64,000 bases of DNA from Bacteroidaceae bacterium (GTDB lineage Bacteria; Bacteroidota; Bacteroidia; Bacteroidales; Bacteroidaceae): contig JAFZDY010000057.1 in the NCBI GenBank assembly GCA_017560945.1, positions 1 to 64,000 of the forward strand. Direction: 5' to 3'. Of the stretch, positions 23,297-32,678 are shown piece after piece. The translations under genes and the position numbers were made by a program. Each line of letters opens with the position of its first letter. Position 1 is the stretch's first letter. Below the pieces are notes generated by a model that did no database searches, was not told the DNA's origin, and worked only from the letters and a program-made list of their open reading frames with translations.

Positions 23297-24175
23297 ATGA
23301 ATACATTTTTCCCTGAATCCGAACTTATCATCAACCCTGATGGCACCATCTTTCACCTGCACCTTCTACCCGAGCAATTGGCAGACAAGGTCATATTGGT
23401 AGGTGACCCTGGGCGTGTATCACTCGTTGCCTCACACTTCGACACGACAGAGTGTGAAGTAGAAAGTCGTGAATTCAAAACCATCACAGGCACTTACAAA
23501 GGCAAGCGAATCACCGTACTCTCTACGGGTATTGGATGTGACAACATTGACATTGTGATGAATGAGTTGGACGCTTTGGCCAATATAGATTTCAACACAC
23601 GCTACGAGAAACCTGAACATCGCACACTCGAATTAGTACGCATAGGGACATGCGGAGGATTGCAACCCTATACGCCCATCGGCACTTTTGTACTCTCGGA
23701 AAAGAGCATAGGATTCGACGGATTGCTCAACTTCTATGCTGGGCGTGATAGTGTGTGTGACCTTTCCTTGGAGAATGCGTTCAAGCAACACGTCGGTTGG
23801 GAAATGTCTATGGGAAACCCATACGTGGCACCTGCCGATGGTGAACTTACCTCTCGCATAGCTGGAGAGGGGGACGACACTGTGCGTGGTATAACCATTG
23901 CTTGTGGAGGATTCTTTGGCCCTCAAGGTCGCAAACTTCGCATTCCCCTTGCCGACCCTGAACTTAATGAAAAGATCATGACCTTCTCTCACGAAGGGCT
24001 TCGCGTGACCAATTTCGAAATGGAAAGTTCGGCCCTTGCAGGTTTGTCATTGCTCCTCGGACACAAGGCTACCACTATATGTATGGTAGTTGCAAATCGC
24101 CTTGCCAAGGAGGCTAATGCCAACTACAAGAATTCGATTGATAGCCTCATCAAATTGGTTTTGGATAGGATTTGA
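23297..24175 (+). CDS. nucleoside phosphorylase (uridine phosphorylase-like)
   Basis: The 292-residue protein has phosphorylase superfamily motifs: VGDPGRV (phosphate binding), STGIGCDNIDIVMNELDAL, the active-site stretch VRIGTCGGLQP, and TNFEMESSALAGLS for ribose binding. PNP/UDP enzymes cleave nucleosides with phosphate to base plus ribose 1-phosphate. The first strand LPEQLADKVILVGDPGR and length fit a uridine phosphorylase-type enzyme, but purine specificity cannot be excluded. Fits with cdd nearby as pyrimidine salvage. Confidence 0.85.
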   Translation: MNTFFPESELIINPDGTIFHLHLLPEQLADKVILVGDPGRVSLVASHFDTTECEVESREFKTITGTYKGKRITVLSTGIGCDNIDIVMNELDALANIDFNTRYEKPEHRTLELVRIGTCGGLQPYTPIGTFVLSEKSIGFDGLLNFYAGRDSVCDLSLENAFKQHVGWEMSMGNPYVAPADGELTSRIAGEGDDTVRGITIACGGFFGPQGRKLRIPLADPELNEKIMTFSHEGLRVTNFEMESSALAGLSLLLGHKATTICMVVANRLAKEANANYKNSIDSLIKLVLDRI

Positions 24176-24183
24176 AGACACAA

Positions 24184-24230
24184 ATTTTTTTCTCCGTTGG
24201 AAAAAACTTTTTTCCTAACGGAGAAAAAAA
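24184..24230. terminator. bidirectional terminator (CTCCGTTGG family)
   Basis: CTCCGTTGGAAAAAA (24192) pairs with TTTTTTCCTAACGGAG (ending about 24223), flanked by T and A runs, between convergent genes. Similar elements occur at 38433 and 45242. Confidence 0.85.
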
Positions 24231-24235
24231 ATCTC

Positions 24236-25117
24236 TCATCTTAATCGTAAAATATCACCAGCACTCAAACTATAGTCGGCAGGTTTCTCGTTCATCTTGT
24301 AAAGACGTTCGAGACGGATGCCATATCGTTGGCTGATGAGATACATACTCTCGCCTTGTTGGACAACGTGCACCTTATAATTCTTGCGAGCACGACGATT
24401 CTTCTTCTCCAAATAAACGATGTCACCCTGTTTGAGGGAATAACCTTTGTAAAGGTCATTGTACTTACGCAACTTGCGAGCGGGGATACCAAACTCTTCG
24501 GAAAGTCCTTTGAAGGTATCACCTGTGCGAGCAATGACATAGAGCAATCCGTTGGCCAAATATGGCTCATGAGGATTGGCTATCCATGTATCTCTGAGGC
24601 GTCCACTATCGAACCTGTCAAGTTCGTAAAGTTCGATTAACTCTATCAGTTTTTCAGCATAAGTGGGACTTGTTGCATATCCAGCCTTCTTCAACCCCCT
24701 TGCCCACCCTTTATAGTCGGTAGGACTCAGGTTAAACAATGATGCATAGCGCTGTTTTCCAGCCAAAAAGCGAGAGTGATCTTCGAAGCTCTCACGTGCA
24801 TTCTTGTATACACGAAAACACTCGCCTCGCGCATCATCATCGTGATAGGTCTTTCGTCCATGCCAATCGCTTCCACACTTGATACCAAAGTGATTGTTCG
24901 ATTTACGAGTAAGCTCACTACGTCCAGCCCCACTCTCGAGCAACCCTTGAGCCAAGGTTATGCTTGCGGGGATACGATAACGTTGCATCTGCTCTATGGC
25001 CTCGTCCTTATACGTTTCTATGTAATCCATGTACAGGCTATTGCGCCGTTGGGCCTCCATTGTAGAAACACACAAGAGCATGTATATAAAGCCAAAGACT
25101 AAGAATCTCTTCATCAA
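24236..25117 (-). CDS. secreted glucosaminidase with two LysM domains
   Basis: The 293-residue protein has a signal peptide (MMKRFLVFGFIYMLLCVSTMEAQ), a FlgJ-type glucosaminidase domain (about 30-175; PASITLAQGLLESGAGRSELTRKSNNHFGIKC with catalytic Glu in LLESGAG, and GYATSPTYAEKLIELIELYELDRFD), and two C-terminal LysM motifs (YVIARTGDTFKGLSEEFGIPARKLRKYNDL; HVVQQGESMYLISQRYGIRLERLYKMN). It should cut N-acetylglucosamine bonds in peptidoglycan, with LysM holding it to the wall. A minus-strand -7 box TACATTTG is seen at 25151-25144. Confidence 0.92.
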   Translation of the reverse strand: MMKRFLVFGFIYMLLCVSTMEAQRRNSLYMDYIETYKDEAIEQMQRYRIPASITLAQGLLESGAGRSELTRKSNNHFGIKCGSDWHGRKTYHDDDARGECFRVYKNARESFEDHSRFLAGKQRYASLFNLSPTDYKGWARGLKKAGYATSPTYAEKLIELIELYELDRFDSGRLRDTWIANPHEPYLANGLLYVIARTGDTFKGLSEEFGIPARKLRKYNDLYKGYSLKQGDIVYLEKKNRRARKNYKVHVVQQGESMYLISQRYGIRLERLYKMNEKPADYSLSAGDILRLR

Positions 25118-25185
25118 AACAGGGTATTTTTGCTAATTTTTCACAAATGTACGCATAATATGGTAAATAATCGAAAACTCTTCAG

Positions 25186-25193
25186 TATATTTG
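25186..25193 (+). promoter_or_regulatory. -7 box of cdd-engB
   Basis: TATATTTG, 33 bases before the cdd ATG; no clear -33 box. Confidence 0.45.
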
Positions 25194-25225
25194 TAAAAAT
25201 GTAGTGTTTATTATCATTCTACCAC

Positions 25226-25741
25226 ATGAAGGAAGTCAGTTTCGAATATAAAATGCAAGTTTGCCACGAAGACGAATTGAGTGTAGAAGACAAGCAATTG
25301 ATAGATGCAGCACGCGAAGCATGCAAGGGTAGTTATAGCCCCTATTCAGGCTTTTCCGTAGGAGCAGCTTTGCGTTTGTCCGACGACGAAATCATCAAGG
25401 GAAGCAATCAAGAGAATGCAGCTTATCCCAGCGGAATGTGTGCCGAACGTGTAGCCCTTTACCAAGCAGGAGCCATACATCCTCACAAGACCATAAAATC
25501 GTTGGCAATAGCCGCACGTACAAAGGATGGTTTCACCTCGCATCCATGCCCACCTTGTGGTGCTTGCCGTCAAGTGATGATGGAGAGTGAGATGCGTAAC
25601 GGAGGTACACCTATCCGAATAATACTATATGGTACACAAGTTTGCTACATCATTGAAGGCGGAGCAAAATTCCTGCTTCCCTTGCAATTTGAAAAAGAGA
25701 CAATGAACACCCATTCACAATCAAACTTACATAGACAATAA
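25226..25741 (+). CDS. cdd: cytidine deaminase
   Basis: The 171-residue protein carries the zinc-site motifs CAE (in [14 protein letters not shown]) and [12 protein letters not shown], and the substrate-site [14 protein letters not shown]. It deaminates cytidine and deoxycytidine to uridine forms. The N-terminus is about 20 residues longer than many family members. Its TAA overlaps the engB ATG by one base (TAATG), so the two are translationally coupled. Confidence 0.95.
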   Translation: MKEVSFEYKMQVCHEDELSVEDKQLIDAAREACKGSYSPYSGFSVGAALRLSDDEIIKGSNQENAAYPSGMCAERVALYQAGAIHPHKTIKSLAIAARTKDGFTSHPCPPCGACRQVMMESEMRNGGTPIRIILYGTQVCYIIEGGAKFLLPLQFEKETMNTHSQSNLHRQ

Positions 25742-26337
25742 TGGAAATCACAAGCGCCAAATTCGTTATCAGCAATACGCGATTAGACAAGTGTCCGCAA
25801 GACAATAAACCAGAATACGCCTTCATCGGACGCTCGAATGTAGGGAAAAGCAGCCTCATCAACATGCTAACCCGAAACAATAAGTTGGCAATGACAAGTT
25901 CAACTCCAGGAAAGACGTTGCTCATCAACCACTTCCTAATCAACAACGAATGGTATCTGGTTGACCTTCCTGGTTATGGCTATGCCCAACGAGGTAAAAA
26001 ACAACAAGAGCAAATCAAAACACTCATTGAGAATTACATCCTCGAACGCGAACAACTGACTTGCCTTTTCGTACTGATTGATTGCCGACATGCTCCACAA
26101 ACCATCGATTTGGAATTTATGGAGTGGTTGGGTGAAAATGGCATACCCTTTGCCATTGTTTTCACTAAGGCAGACAAATTAGCAGGTGGTAAATTAAAAG
26201 AAAACGTAGAGGCCTACAAAAGAGAGTTATTGAAGCAATGGGAAGAACTTCCACTCATCTTCTCAACTTCCTCGGAGAAAAAGACAGGACGAAAAGAATT
26301 ATTGACTTACATTGATGATATCAACAAAGGGCTATAA
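25741..26337 (+). CDS. engB: ribosome biogenesis GTPase YsxC/EngB
   Basis: The 198-residue GTPase has G1 [11 protein letters not shown]2 TSSTPGKT, G3 DLPGYGYA, G4 TKADK and G5 STSSEKKTG. EngB acts late in assembly of the large ribosomal subunit. The start ATG at 25741 overlaps the stop of cdd. A 14-base gap separates it from the convergent small membrane protein gene. Confidence 0.96.
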   Translation: MEITSAKFVISNTRLDKCPQDNKPEYAFIGRSNVGKSSLINMLTRNNKLAMTSSTPGKTLLINHFLINNEWYLVDLPGYGYAQRGKKQQEQIKTLIENYILEREQLTCLFVLIDCRHAPQTIDLEFMEWLGENGIPFAIVFTKADKLAGGKLKENVEAYKRELLKQWEELPLIFSTSSEKKTGRKELLTYIDDINKGL

Positions 26338-26351
26338 CAAAAACATAGCCC

Positions 26352-26681
26352 TTATTCTTTTCCTGGCATTCTGAAAGCAGTGTACAACTCGAGCAGAGCG
26401 GCAATGGTAAGTGTAGCAATCCATCCATTGTGACGTTCGACAAACATCAATACACCAGTAACCAATAACATAATGGCACCAAACAATTGCTGACGACGCA
26501 ATCGTTTGATTGTAAAGTCAGTACCCTCATATCGATCAGTCATCTGCATTGCCACAAACAATAAGGCACCCACACTATAAAGATAAGGTGCACCAACCCA
26601 TTTAGTTATCATAGTTGCGGCACCGACCAACAAAGCCAAAGCGCCTATCATCATCAATATTGAAACAACCTTTTGATTCAT
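26352..26681 (-). CDS. small four-helix membrane protein, unknown
   Basis: The 109-residue protein is hydrophobic with four helices (VVSILMMIGALALLVGAATMI; YLYSVGALLFVAMQM; LFGAIMLLVTGVLMFV; WIATLTIAALLELYTAF) and a positively charged loop (TIKRLRRQQ). I do not know the family beyond conserved Bacteroidales hypotheticals. It lies 21 bases downstream of the FtsB/DivIC-like gene on the same strand and is probably co-transcribed, so a link with cell division or the envelope is possible. Confidence 0.75.
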   Translation of the reverse strand: MNQKVVSILMMIGALALLVGAATMITKWVGAPYLYSVGALLFVAMQMTDRYEGTDFTIKRLRRQQLFGAIMLLVTGVLMFVERHNGWIATLTIAALLELYTAFRMPGKE

Positions 26682-26702
26682 TTTACTACAAAAAACGCTT
26701 TT

Positions 26703-26999
26703 TTAATCTTTAAAAATAAACACATCCTCATTAGGACGTTTCATTAGGTATCTTTCACGAGCAATCTTTTCTATTGTTTCAGGATTGCTATCCAATTCCT
26801 TCAAACGACGTGTATCTTCCTCGTACTGCTGCTCGTATTTTTTTATCTCGCTTTCCAAAGTCGCAATCTCAATTTTATGCGATGCACGACGAAGCAAACT
26901 ATTCTCATCCAACACACCAATAATCGCAAAAAATGCAATCGTCACCACCATATATTTATGACGACAAAAGAGATTCCATATTGTAACAAGCTTTCCCAT
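26703..26999 (-). CDS. septum formation initiator, FtsB/DivIC-like
   Basis: The 98-residue protein has a short cytoplasmic start, one membrane helix (MVVTIAFFAIIGVLD), then a coiled coil (KIEIATLESEIKKYEQQYEEDTRRLKELDSNPETIEKIARERYLMKRPNEDVFIF). The ERYLMK(R/P)xxEDVFIF ending is typical of Bacteroidetes FtsB/DivIC. It belongs in the FtsQLB division complex in the inner membrane. Divergent from dnaX. Confidence 0.92.
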   Translation of the reverse strand: MGKLVTIWNLFCRHKYMVVTIAFFAIIGVLDENSLLRRASHKIEIATLESEIKKYEQQYEEDTRRLKELDSNPETIEKIARERYLMKRPNEDVFIFKD

Positions 27000-27074
27000 A
27001 AGCAGCCTTTATTATTTTAACGCTGCGAAGTAACGAAAAAAAATGGAATAAATCAAGAACGAAAGGGCAAAATG

Positions 27075-27106
27075 TTTGCGAATCTACAACATTCGTTGTA
27101 CCTTTG
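27075..27106 (+). promoter_or_regulatory. promoter of dnaX
   Basis: TTTG (27075-27078) and TACCTTTG (27099-27106), 20 bases apart, 33 bases before the dnaX ATG. Confidence 0.75.
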
Positions 27107-27139
27107 CGTCAACGAATCAAAAAACAGAGATTAAACGAC

Positions 27140-28969
27140 ATGGAAGACTACATTGTATCAGCACGAAAATATCGTCCGATGAATTTCGACTCAGTTGTAG
27201 GTCAACGAGCCCTGACAACTACTTTGAAGAATGCCATCGCCACTGGAAAGTTAGCACATGCCTATCTTTTCTGCGGGCCACGCGGAGTTGGAAAGACCAC
27301 ATGCGCCCGTATATTTGCCCGCACTATCAACTGCTTACACCTGACTCCAGAAGGTGAAGCCTGTGGTGAGTGCGAATCGTGCCGTGCATTCAGTGAACAA
27401 CGTTCGTACAATATACATGAGTTAGATGCCGCGTCAAACAACTCTGTTGACGACATTCGTACCCTAATAGAGCAAGTACGTATCCCGCCTCAAATAGGTA
27501 AGTATAAAGTCTTCATTATCGACGAGGTACACATGCTTAGTCCATCTGCTTTCAATGCATTTTTGAAAACATTGGAAGAACCTCCCCATCATGCCATCTT
27601 CATTTTGGCTACCACAGAGAAGCACAAGATTCTCCCTACAATACTCAGCCGATGTCAAATATACGACTTCAATCGTATGAATGTAAATGATACCGTTGAA
27701 CACTTGAAGTATGTGGCAGAAAAGGAAGGTATCGAAGCCGAAGTCGAAGCACTGAATGTCATTGCCCAAAAGGCTGATGGCGGTATGCGTGATGCGCTCT
27801 CTATATTTGACCAGGTGGTAAGTTTTACAGGCGGACATGTAACCTATCAACGTGTAATTGAGAACTTGAATGTGCTCGACTACGAATATTACTTCCGCAT
27901 CACCGATGTATTGCTGGACAACAAGGTACCCGAAGCGATGCTGTTGCTGAATGAAATCCTGAACAAAGGATTCGATGGTCATCATTTCATTACAGGTCTC
28001 GCTTCACACATGCGTGACTTGATGGTTAGCCGCGATTCATCCACATTGCCTTTGCTTGAAGTAAGTGATAATGTACGAGCCCGTTATAGCGAACAAGCCC
28101 TACGTTGCGACACGAAATTCTTGTATCGTGCCATTAAGGTGTGCAACGATTGCGATCTTAACTATCGCGCAAGCAAGAACAAGCGCCTACTTGTAGAACT
28201 CACTCTCATTCAAGTAGCCCAACTCACAACTGACGATGCTGACACGTGGTGTGGGCGTAGCCCTAAGAAGATATTAAAACCCATTTTCAACAAACAAGTA
28301 ACACCTGTACAATCGGCACAAACAACCGCAACACCTGCACCTGAAGCACCTGTATCGGTTGCTACTGCCCCCACACAACAAACTGAATCTAAAAAAATAC
28401 AAACACCCTCACAAGGTGCCTCTACTACCATAGAAGGAGGTACGTCTGCTCTTTTTGCTGGACAACAAGCAAAAGAAAAGAGTGTAGTACCCACCATCAA
28501 AGGAAGTAAACTTGGTGTGTCTATTCGTCAACCATTGAAGAACGAAAATCCTCAACCACAACAACAGGTTGAACAACCAATTGTCACACAAGCTCCAGAC
28601 GAAGATGCCATCTTCGATGAAGAAAAAATATGCTATTGCTGGCGGAAATTTGCCAATCAACTCCCCATCGAAGAGAATGCAACAGCTGGACGTATGAGAA
28701 ATATGCGTCCTACACTACTCAATAGTACTACATTCGAAGTCATTGTGGAAAATGAATTGGTTAGTAAGAAGATGCAAAGTATGTCGCCACAAATTATTCA
28801 ATATATGCGTTCTCAAATACACAACAGCAAAATTGAGATGACAATACGTGTAGCGACCCCAAGTGAAACAAAACGTGCGTATGGTAGTGTGGAGCAATTT
28901 CAAATGATGAGTACAAAAAACCCTGTATTGCAAAAATTAAAAGAGGTACTTGAGTTGGAATTGAGTTAA
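27140..28969 (+). CDS. dnaX: DNA polymerase III subunit gamma/tau
   Basis: From the ATG at 27140 the protein has 609 residues. Residues 1-370 are the AAA+ clamp-loader module: VSARKYRPMNFDSVVGQ, Walker A GPRGVGKT (46-53), zinc cysteines at about 65, 75, 78 and 81, IIDEVHMLS, and sensor LEEPPHHAIFILATTE. A Thr/Pro/Gln-rich linker (about 395-490) follows, then a tau-like C-terminal domain (KICYCWRKFANQLP ... VTPSETKRAYGSV). It loads the sliding clamp. An upstream TTG at 27104 lies inside the -7 box and is rejected. I saw no obvious A-run frameshift site for a short gamma form, though this was not searched fully. Confidence 0.96.
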   Translation: MEDYIVSARKYRPMNFDSVVGQRALTTTLKNAIATGKLAHAYLFCGPRGVGKTTCARIFARTINCLHLTPEGEACGECESCRAFSEQRSYNIHELDAASNNSVDDIRTLIEQVRIPPQIGKYKVFIIDEVHMLSPSAFNAFLKTLEEPPHHAIFILATTEKHKILPTILSRCQIYDFNRMNVNDTVEHLKYVAEKEGIEAEVEALNVIAQKADGGMRDALSIFDQVVSFTGGHVTYQRVIENLNVLDYEYYFRITDVLLDNKVPEAMLLLNEILNKGFDGHHFITGLASHMRDLMVSRDSSTLPLLEVSDNVRARYSEQALRCDTKFLYRAIKVCNDCDLNYRASKNKRLLVELTLIQVAQLTTDDADTWCGRSPKKILKPIFNKQVTPVQSAQTTATPAPEAPVSVATAPTQQTESKKIQTPSQGASTTIEGGTSALFAGQQAKEKSVVPTIKGSKLGVSIRQPLKNENPQPQQQVEQPIVTQAPDEDAIFDEEKICYCWRKFANQLPIEENATAGRMRNMRPTLLNSTTFEVIVENELVSKKMQSMSPQIIQYMRSQIHNSKIEMTIRVATPSETKRAYGSVEQFQMMSTKNPVLQKLKEVLELELS

Positions 28970-29063
28970 AATGACGGACTGATAAAAATACATTTGAGAG
29001 GTTTAGAACCTTTTAGGCTCATTGTTGTTTTAAGAACTGTAAAAGTTTTAATTTCAACAAACA

Positions 29064-30356
29064 ATGAGTTTAAAAATGAAAACATCGAAGAAACAGTTTT
29101 GGACCGCATTATGCGGAACCATCGTCGCTACTATTCCTATAGCGGCTCAAAGACAAGTAATTATTGCCAACGAGGCTCCAAACAGCATTGTAATGGTTAG
29201 TTCAGACAATGCAGGTAACGAACTTATTGAGGTCATGAATACCTCACAACTCCCTCATGTACACGATCCCCAAATTCCTCGTTTTATACTTACCGACCGT
29301 GAAGGAAACTTTGCCTTAGGTATTGGTGGATACGTACGTACTGTTGCATCTTACGATTTTGATGGTTTGGTGAACAATATCGACTTCATCCCTGCCGCCA
29401 TCCCCAATCATTCACCTTTTGGGAATCAGATACAGATGGATGCCACCACAGCCAACATATTCTTAAAACTTGTAGGAACTTCTCCCATATTAGGTGACTT
29501 CATTGTTCACACCGAAGGAAATTTCCGTGGTAATGGCAATACTTTCAAGTTACGTAATGCCTACTTATCTTTTAGTGGACTTACATTAGGTTACACTTAT
29601 GGAGGATTCATGGATGCAGCTGCCATGCCAGCTACCATTGATTTTCAAGGACCTAACGGAGGAGCATTCTATCGTGCCACACAGATAGCTTATCTTTGCG
29701 ATGCAGTAGACAATTTCCGCTTCAACCTGTCAGTTGAAATGCCTCAAGTTAATGGTAGTACCAATAACATTTTTCAGATTGGCCGCCAACGAATGCCTGA
29801 TTTTACAGCCTTTGCTCAATACAATTGGGAAAACAATAGCCACATCCGACTCGGGGGACTCATTCGCAGTATGACCTACACCTTTACTGAATCTCAAAAA
29901 ACAAACGACGCATTGGGCTATGGTGTGCAAGCCTCCACAACTTTTGCCGCAGGCCCAGTTCGAATGTTTGGTCAACTTACCTATGGTAAGGGTATTGGTC
30001 AATATCTCAACGATTTAGGCGATTTGAATGTAGATTTGGTAATCGATCCTCAGAATGCAGAAAAAATGCAGGTTCTCCCGATGATGGGATGGTATGCAGG
30101 CGCACAATACAACATCTCACCAAACTTGTTTGTATCAGGTACATACAGCATGGCCCGTTTGTATAGCGAAAATGACTACCAAGAGACTGCTCCAACCGAT
30201 TATCATTATGGACAATATCTTGCAGGTAATGTTTTCTGGAATGCCAGCAACGAGCTACAATTCGGAGTGGAATATCTGCACGGATGGCGTACAAACTTCG
30301 ATCAGTCGGACAAACAGGCTAATCGCATCAATCTTATGGCGAAGTATTCATTCTAA
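29064..30356 (+). CDS. DcaP-like outer-membrane porin
   Basis: The 430-residue protein has a signal peptide (the Met at 29076, MKTSKKQFWTALCGTIVATIPIAAQ, is a likely alternative start), then a beta-barrel: alternating strands such as FALGIGGYVRTVASYDF, AYLSFSGLTLGYTYGGFMD, IRLGGLIRSMTYTF, and a terminal Phe in NLMAKYSF required by the BAM complex. The DFQGPNGGAFYRATQIAY and RQRMPDFTAFAQYN segments recall the DcaP trimeric porins common in Bacteroides. It should pass dicarboxylates or other small anions; substrate uncertain. A terminator overlaps the stop codon. Confidence 0.85.
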   Translation: MSLKMKTSKKQFWTALCGTIVATIPIAAQRQVIIANEAPNSIVMVSSDNAGNELIEVMNTSQLPHVHDPQIPRFILTDREGNFALGIGGYVRTVASYDFDGLVNNIDFIPAAIPNHSPFGNQIQMDATTANIFLKLVGTSPILGDFIVHTEGNFRGNGNTFKLRNAYLSFSGLTLGYTYGGFMDAAAMPATIDFQGPNGGAFYRATQIAYLCDAVDNFRFNLSVEMPQVNGSTNNIFQIGRQRMPDFTAFAQYNWENNSHIRLGGLIRSMTYTFTESQKTNDALGYGVQASTTFAAGPVRMFGQLTYGKGIGQYLNDLGDLNVDLVIDPQNAEKMQVLPMMGWYAGAQYNISPNLFVSGTYSMARLYSENDYQETAPTDYHYGQYLAGNVFWNASNELQFGVEYLHGWRTNFDQSDKQANRINLMAKYSF

Positions 30357-30368
30357 GGAATGATACTT
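30342..30368. terminator. bidirectional terminator overlapping the porin stop codon
   Basis: AAGTATTCATTC (30342-30353) pairs with GAATGATACTT (30358-30368) with one bulge. It spans the last porin codons and the last base of the convergent B12 operon. Confidence 0.6.
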
Positions 30369-31510
30369 TATTTCAACGGAGCATAGTAGCGGAGAGTATC
30401 AATACTTTCGGTGCACAATTCTGGATGGAATATACAGACAAACTCGGCCAATAAGCGTTCGGGATGAAAAGGAACCTCATCGTAAAAACGACTATAAGCA
30501 GTATTGCACCCATACATAGTTTTATTACGAAAGGCTTCAAAATGAGTATAAGGTTCATACTCTGCAGCCAACGAACGATAAGTATAATCTTGGGGTGCAT
30601 TATACCGAATGAGCCAAATGTCTGCTTCACGAGCCTTCTCGTAAATAGTCTCAAAAGAATATGGCACCGATCCGCTACTTTCATTATCGGAAAACAAATA
30701 ATGTGCACCTGCATCCGAATACATACGCCCAATGGAACTTCCTCCACCAGAAACATACCAAGCAGAGTTTCCCACTGGCAGATCAGCAAACACCGTGGGA
30801 CGCTCCTCGCAAGTCTGTACTTTTTGCTTCCACGCATTGTAACCGGCCTCTACGGAAGCAAATAACGAATCTGCCTTGTCGGAACATCCGTACAGACGTC
30901 CATAAAAACGAACCCATTCTGCACGTCCAAGAGCGGAAGTTTCCATGTAATCAGCACATTCTATTATAGGTACTCCCAAGCGATCCACCCTCCCATATCC
31001 GCCACTATTCTCAAACGGTGAAAGCAGAAGGGCATCAGGTCTCAGGTCTATCATACGCTCCACGTCAGGATTCATGCCATTGCCTAAATCCACTATAGAT
31101 CCATTAGCCAGTCGTCTATTCACCACTGGCTGATGGATGTATTGAGCATCACATACACCAACCACGGCATCTACAGTGCCCAATTCTTCTACCAATCCGC
31201 AATGTACAGCAGTATAGATTACTGATCGTTGCAAAGGTACACGCACTACGGTACCTTTGGGCAGGCTATCAGTATCATACACTCCATCGCGGGGTACTAA
31301 GACATAAGTATGTAGTATCCGTAACGTATCCCACGGATTGCGCAAGTTCACCACGGTATAGCCATCCCCCTCTACAATTTGAAGGTGTGAGGCATAACGA
31401 ATATCTAATGTATCTCCCTCACATAAGGAAACCTGTCTTCCCCCTCCACAAGATGAGAAGAAAAAACTCAGTGTGCAAATAGCCCAAACGTGGAATATAA
31501 GATTTCGCAT
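30368..31510 (-). CDS. btuF: B12/iron-type ABC transporter periplasmic binding lipoprotein (BtuF-like)
   Basis: The 380-residue lipoprotein (lipobox SSC in LSFFFSSCGGG) has a type III binding-protein fold: the first lobe signature VDAVVGVCDAQYIHQPVVN, the ...VERMIDLRPDALLLSPFENSGGYGRVDRLGVPIIECADYME stretch, then FADLPVGNSAWYVSGGGSSIGRMYSDAGAHYLFSD. No acidic residues follow the lipid Cys, so it is probably in the periplasm. Last gene of the riboswitch-controlled operon (btuB, btuG-like, this gene; 16-base gap), so corrinoid is the probable ligand. The BtuCD permease and ATPase are not in the window. Confidence 0.82.
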   Translation of the reverse strand: MRNLIFHVWAICTLSFFFSSCGGGRQVSLCEGDTLDIRYASHLQIVEGDGYTVVNLRNPWDTLRILHTYVLVPRDGVYDTDSLPKGTVVRVPLQRSVIYTAVHCGLVEELGTVDAVVGVCDAQYIHQPVVNRRLANGSIVDLGNGMNPDVERMIDLRPDALLLSPFENSGGYGRVDRLGVPIIECADYMETSALGRAEWVRFYGRLYGCSDKADSLFASVEAGYNAWKQKVQTCEERPTVFADLPVGNSAWYVSGGGSSIGRMYSDAGAHYLFSDNESSGSVPYSFETIYEKAREADIWLIRYNAPQDYTYRSLAAEYEPYTHFEAFRNKTMYGCNTAYSRFYDEVPFHPERLLAEFVCIFHPELCTESIDTLRYYAPLK

Positions 31511-31526
31511 GAATGCTCACTTTTAA

Positions 31527-32621
31527 TTAGTATTTTGAGAAGAATACCATCGCACTGGGTCCTTGTCCTCCACTCTCGAACGAAGAAAGGAAAGTACCAT
31601 CTACACTGAAACGATAGATATCACCTTCGCCAGCGTCATAATAGGTAACGCCCACATAGATGTCGCCATTCTCGGGATTCACCTCCAGCATATACACATT
31701 TCCACTTATCAATTCTGCAGGTGCATCCTTCAAGAAAGATGTCTCACTCTTCTCTCCTGTACGTGTGTCATACGTATAAAATGTGGTGGTATAGTTCACC
31801 CAATCTGACGTACTACAATAGGCCACATAAAGTTTGTCCTCATGGCCAGCCATGTGAGTACCTTGGCCAATAGTATTCGTAGTCTTGGTTTGACGATTAT
31901 ACAATTGTACAGGGTAAGTATAAGGGTCTGGATAAGCCGCTCCATATCCTTGGATAAAGAGGCAATCATTCACCTCTATGATACGTTGAGGATTGGTCAT
32001 AATCTCCACATGCTCGGCAGTTTCAAAGGTATTCAAATCAATAATGGAAAGGCGATTATCATATCCCCATCCGCTATTGACCACGTAGAGGAATCCATCC
32101 ACCTCCACTATTTGTTCTGGATTATATCCCACGGACACCATCTTTTCGAAAGCCAATGTCTCGGCATCCAGACGAGCAACATTTCCACTATAAAGAGTTA
32201 CATATATTTTACCATCCTTAGCAGTTATGTAGCGGGGATCTCCCTGCTCTTCTGTAAAAGCATAACGTGCCAGTTCTACGCCATTATCATTCAAACGAGT
32301 AATGTATTTAGATCCATTCAGCACCACATAAATGTCACAATTATAGAAAATCATATATTGCCCTGTGTCGCCAAGTTTCTTACCATCATTTTGAAGACTA
32401 TAAATATCGGCCATCACCTCACCAGTTGCAGGATTGTAGAAAGATACGTTGGCATTGTTCATACCATAGATTCCTTCGTTGAGGATAAATGCACGTCCCT
32501 TTGGTAACACTACTGGTGTACCATCATCATCCCCGTTATCATTCTCTTCTTCACAAGCAGAAAACATGGTACCCACAGCCATCAGGCACAAGATACTCAG
32601 AAAAAAACTTCTAATTTTCAT
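31527..32621 (-). CDS. btuG: surface B12-binding beta-propeller lipoprotein (BtuG-like, DUF5074)
   Basis: The 364-residue lipoprotein has lipobox FSAC, directly followed by an acidic stretch (CEEENDNGDDDG) of the kind that directs Bacteroidetes lipoproteins to the cell surface. The rest is a YncE/quinoprotein-like propeller with repeated RGRAFILNEGIYGMNNANVSFY, GKIYVTLYSGNVARLDAETLAFEKMVSVG, RLSIIDLNTFETAEHV and NGDIYVGVTYYDAGEGDIYRFSVDGTFLSSF blades. BtuG of Bacteroides thetaiotaomicron is a propeller that captures vitamin B12 and sits with BtuB. Position between btuB and btuF under a cobalamin riboswitch makes this identity likely; affinity and ligand are inferred. Confidence 0.85.
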   Translation of the reverse strand: MKIRSFFLSILCLMAVGTMFSACEEENDNGDDDGTPVVLPKGRAFILNEGIYGMNNANVSFYNPATGEVMADIYSLQNDGKKLGDTGQYMIFYNCDIYVVLNGSKYITRLNDNGVELARYAFTEEQGDPRYITAKDGKIYVTLYSGNVARLDAETLAFEKMVSVGYNPEQIVEVDGFLYVVNSGWGYDNRLSIIDLNTFETAEHVEIMTNPQRIIEVNDCLFIQGYGAAYPDPYTYPVQLYNRQTKTTNTIGQGTHMAGHEDKLYVAYCSTSDWVNYTTTFYTYDTRTGEKSETSFLKDAPAELISGNVYMLEVNPENGDIYVGVTYYDAGEGDIYRFSVDGTFLSSFESGGQGPSAMVFFSKY

Positions 32622-32678
32622 CGTTATTTTTGTTTTTTAGGTTTACATTCTATTTGACTAATAACCGGTTATTCTTTT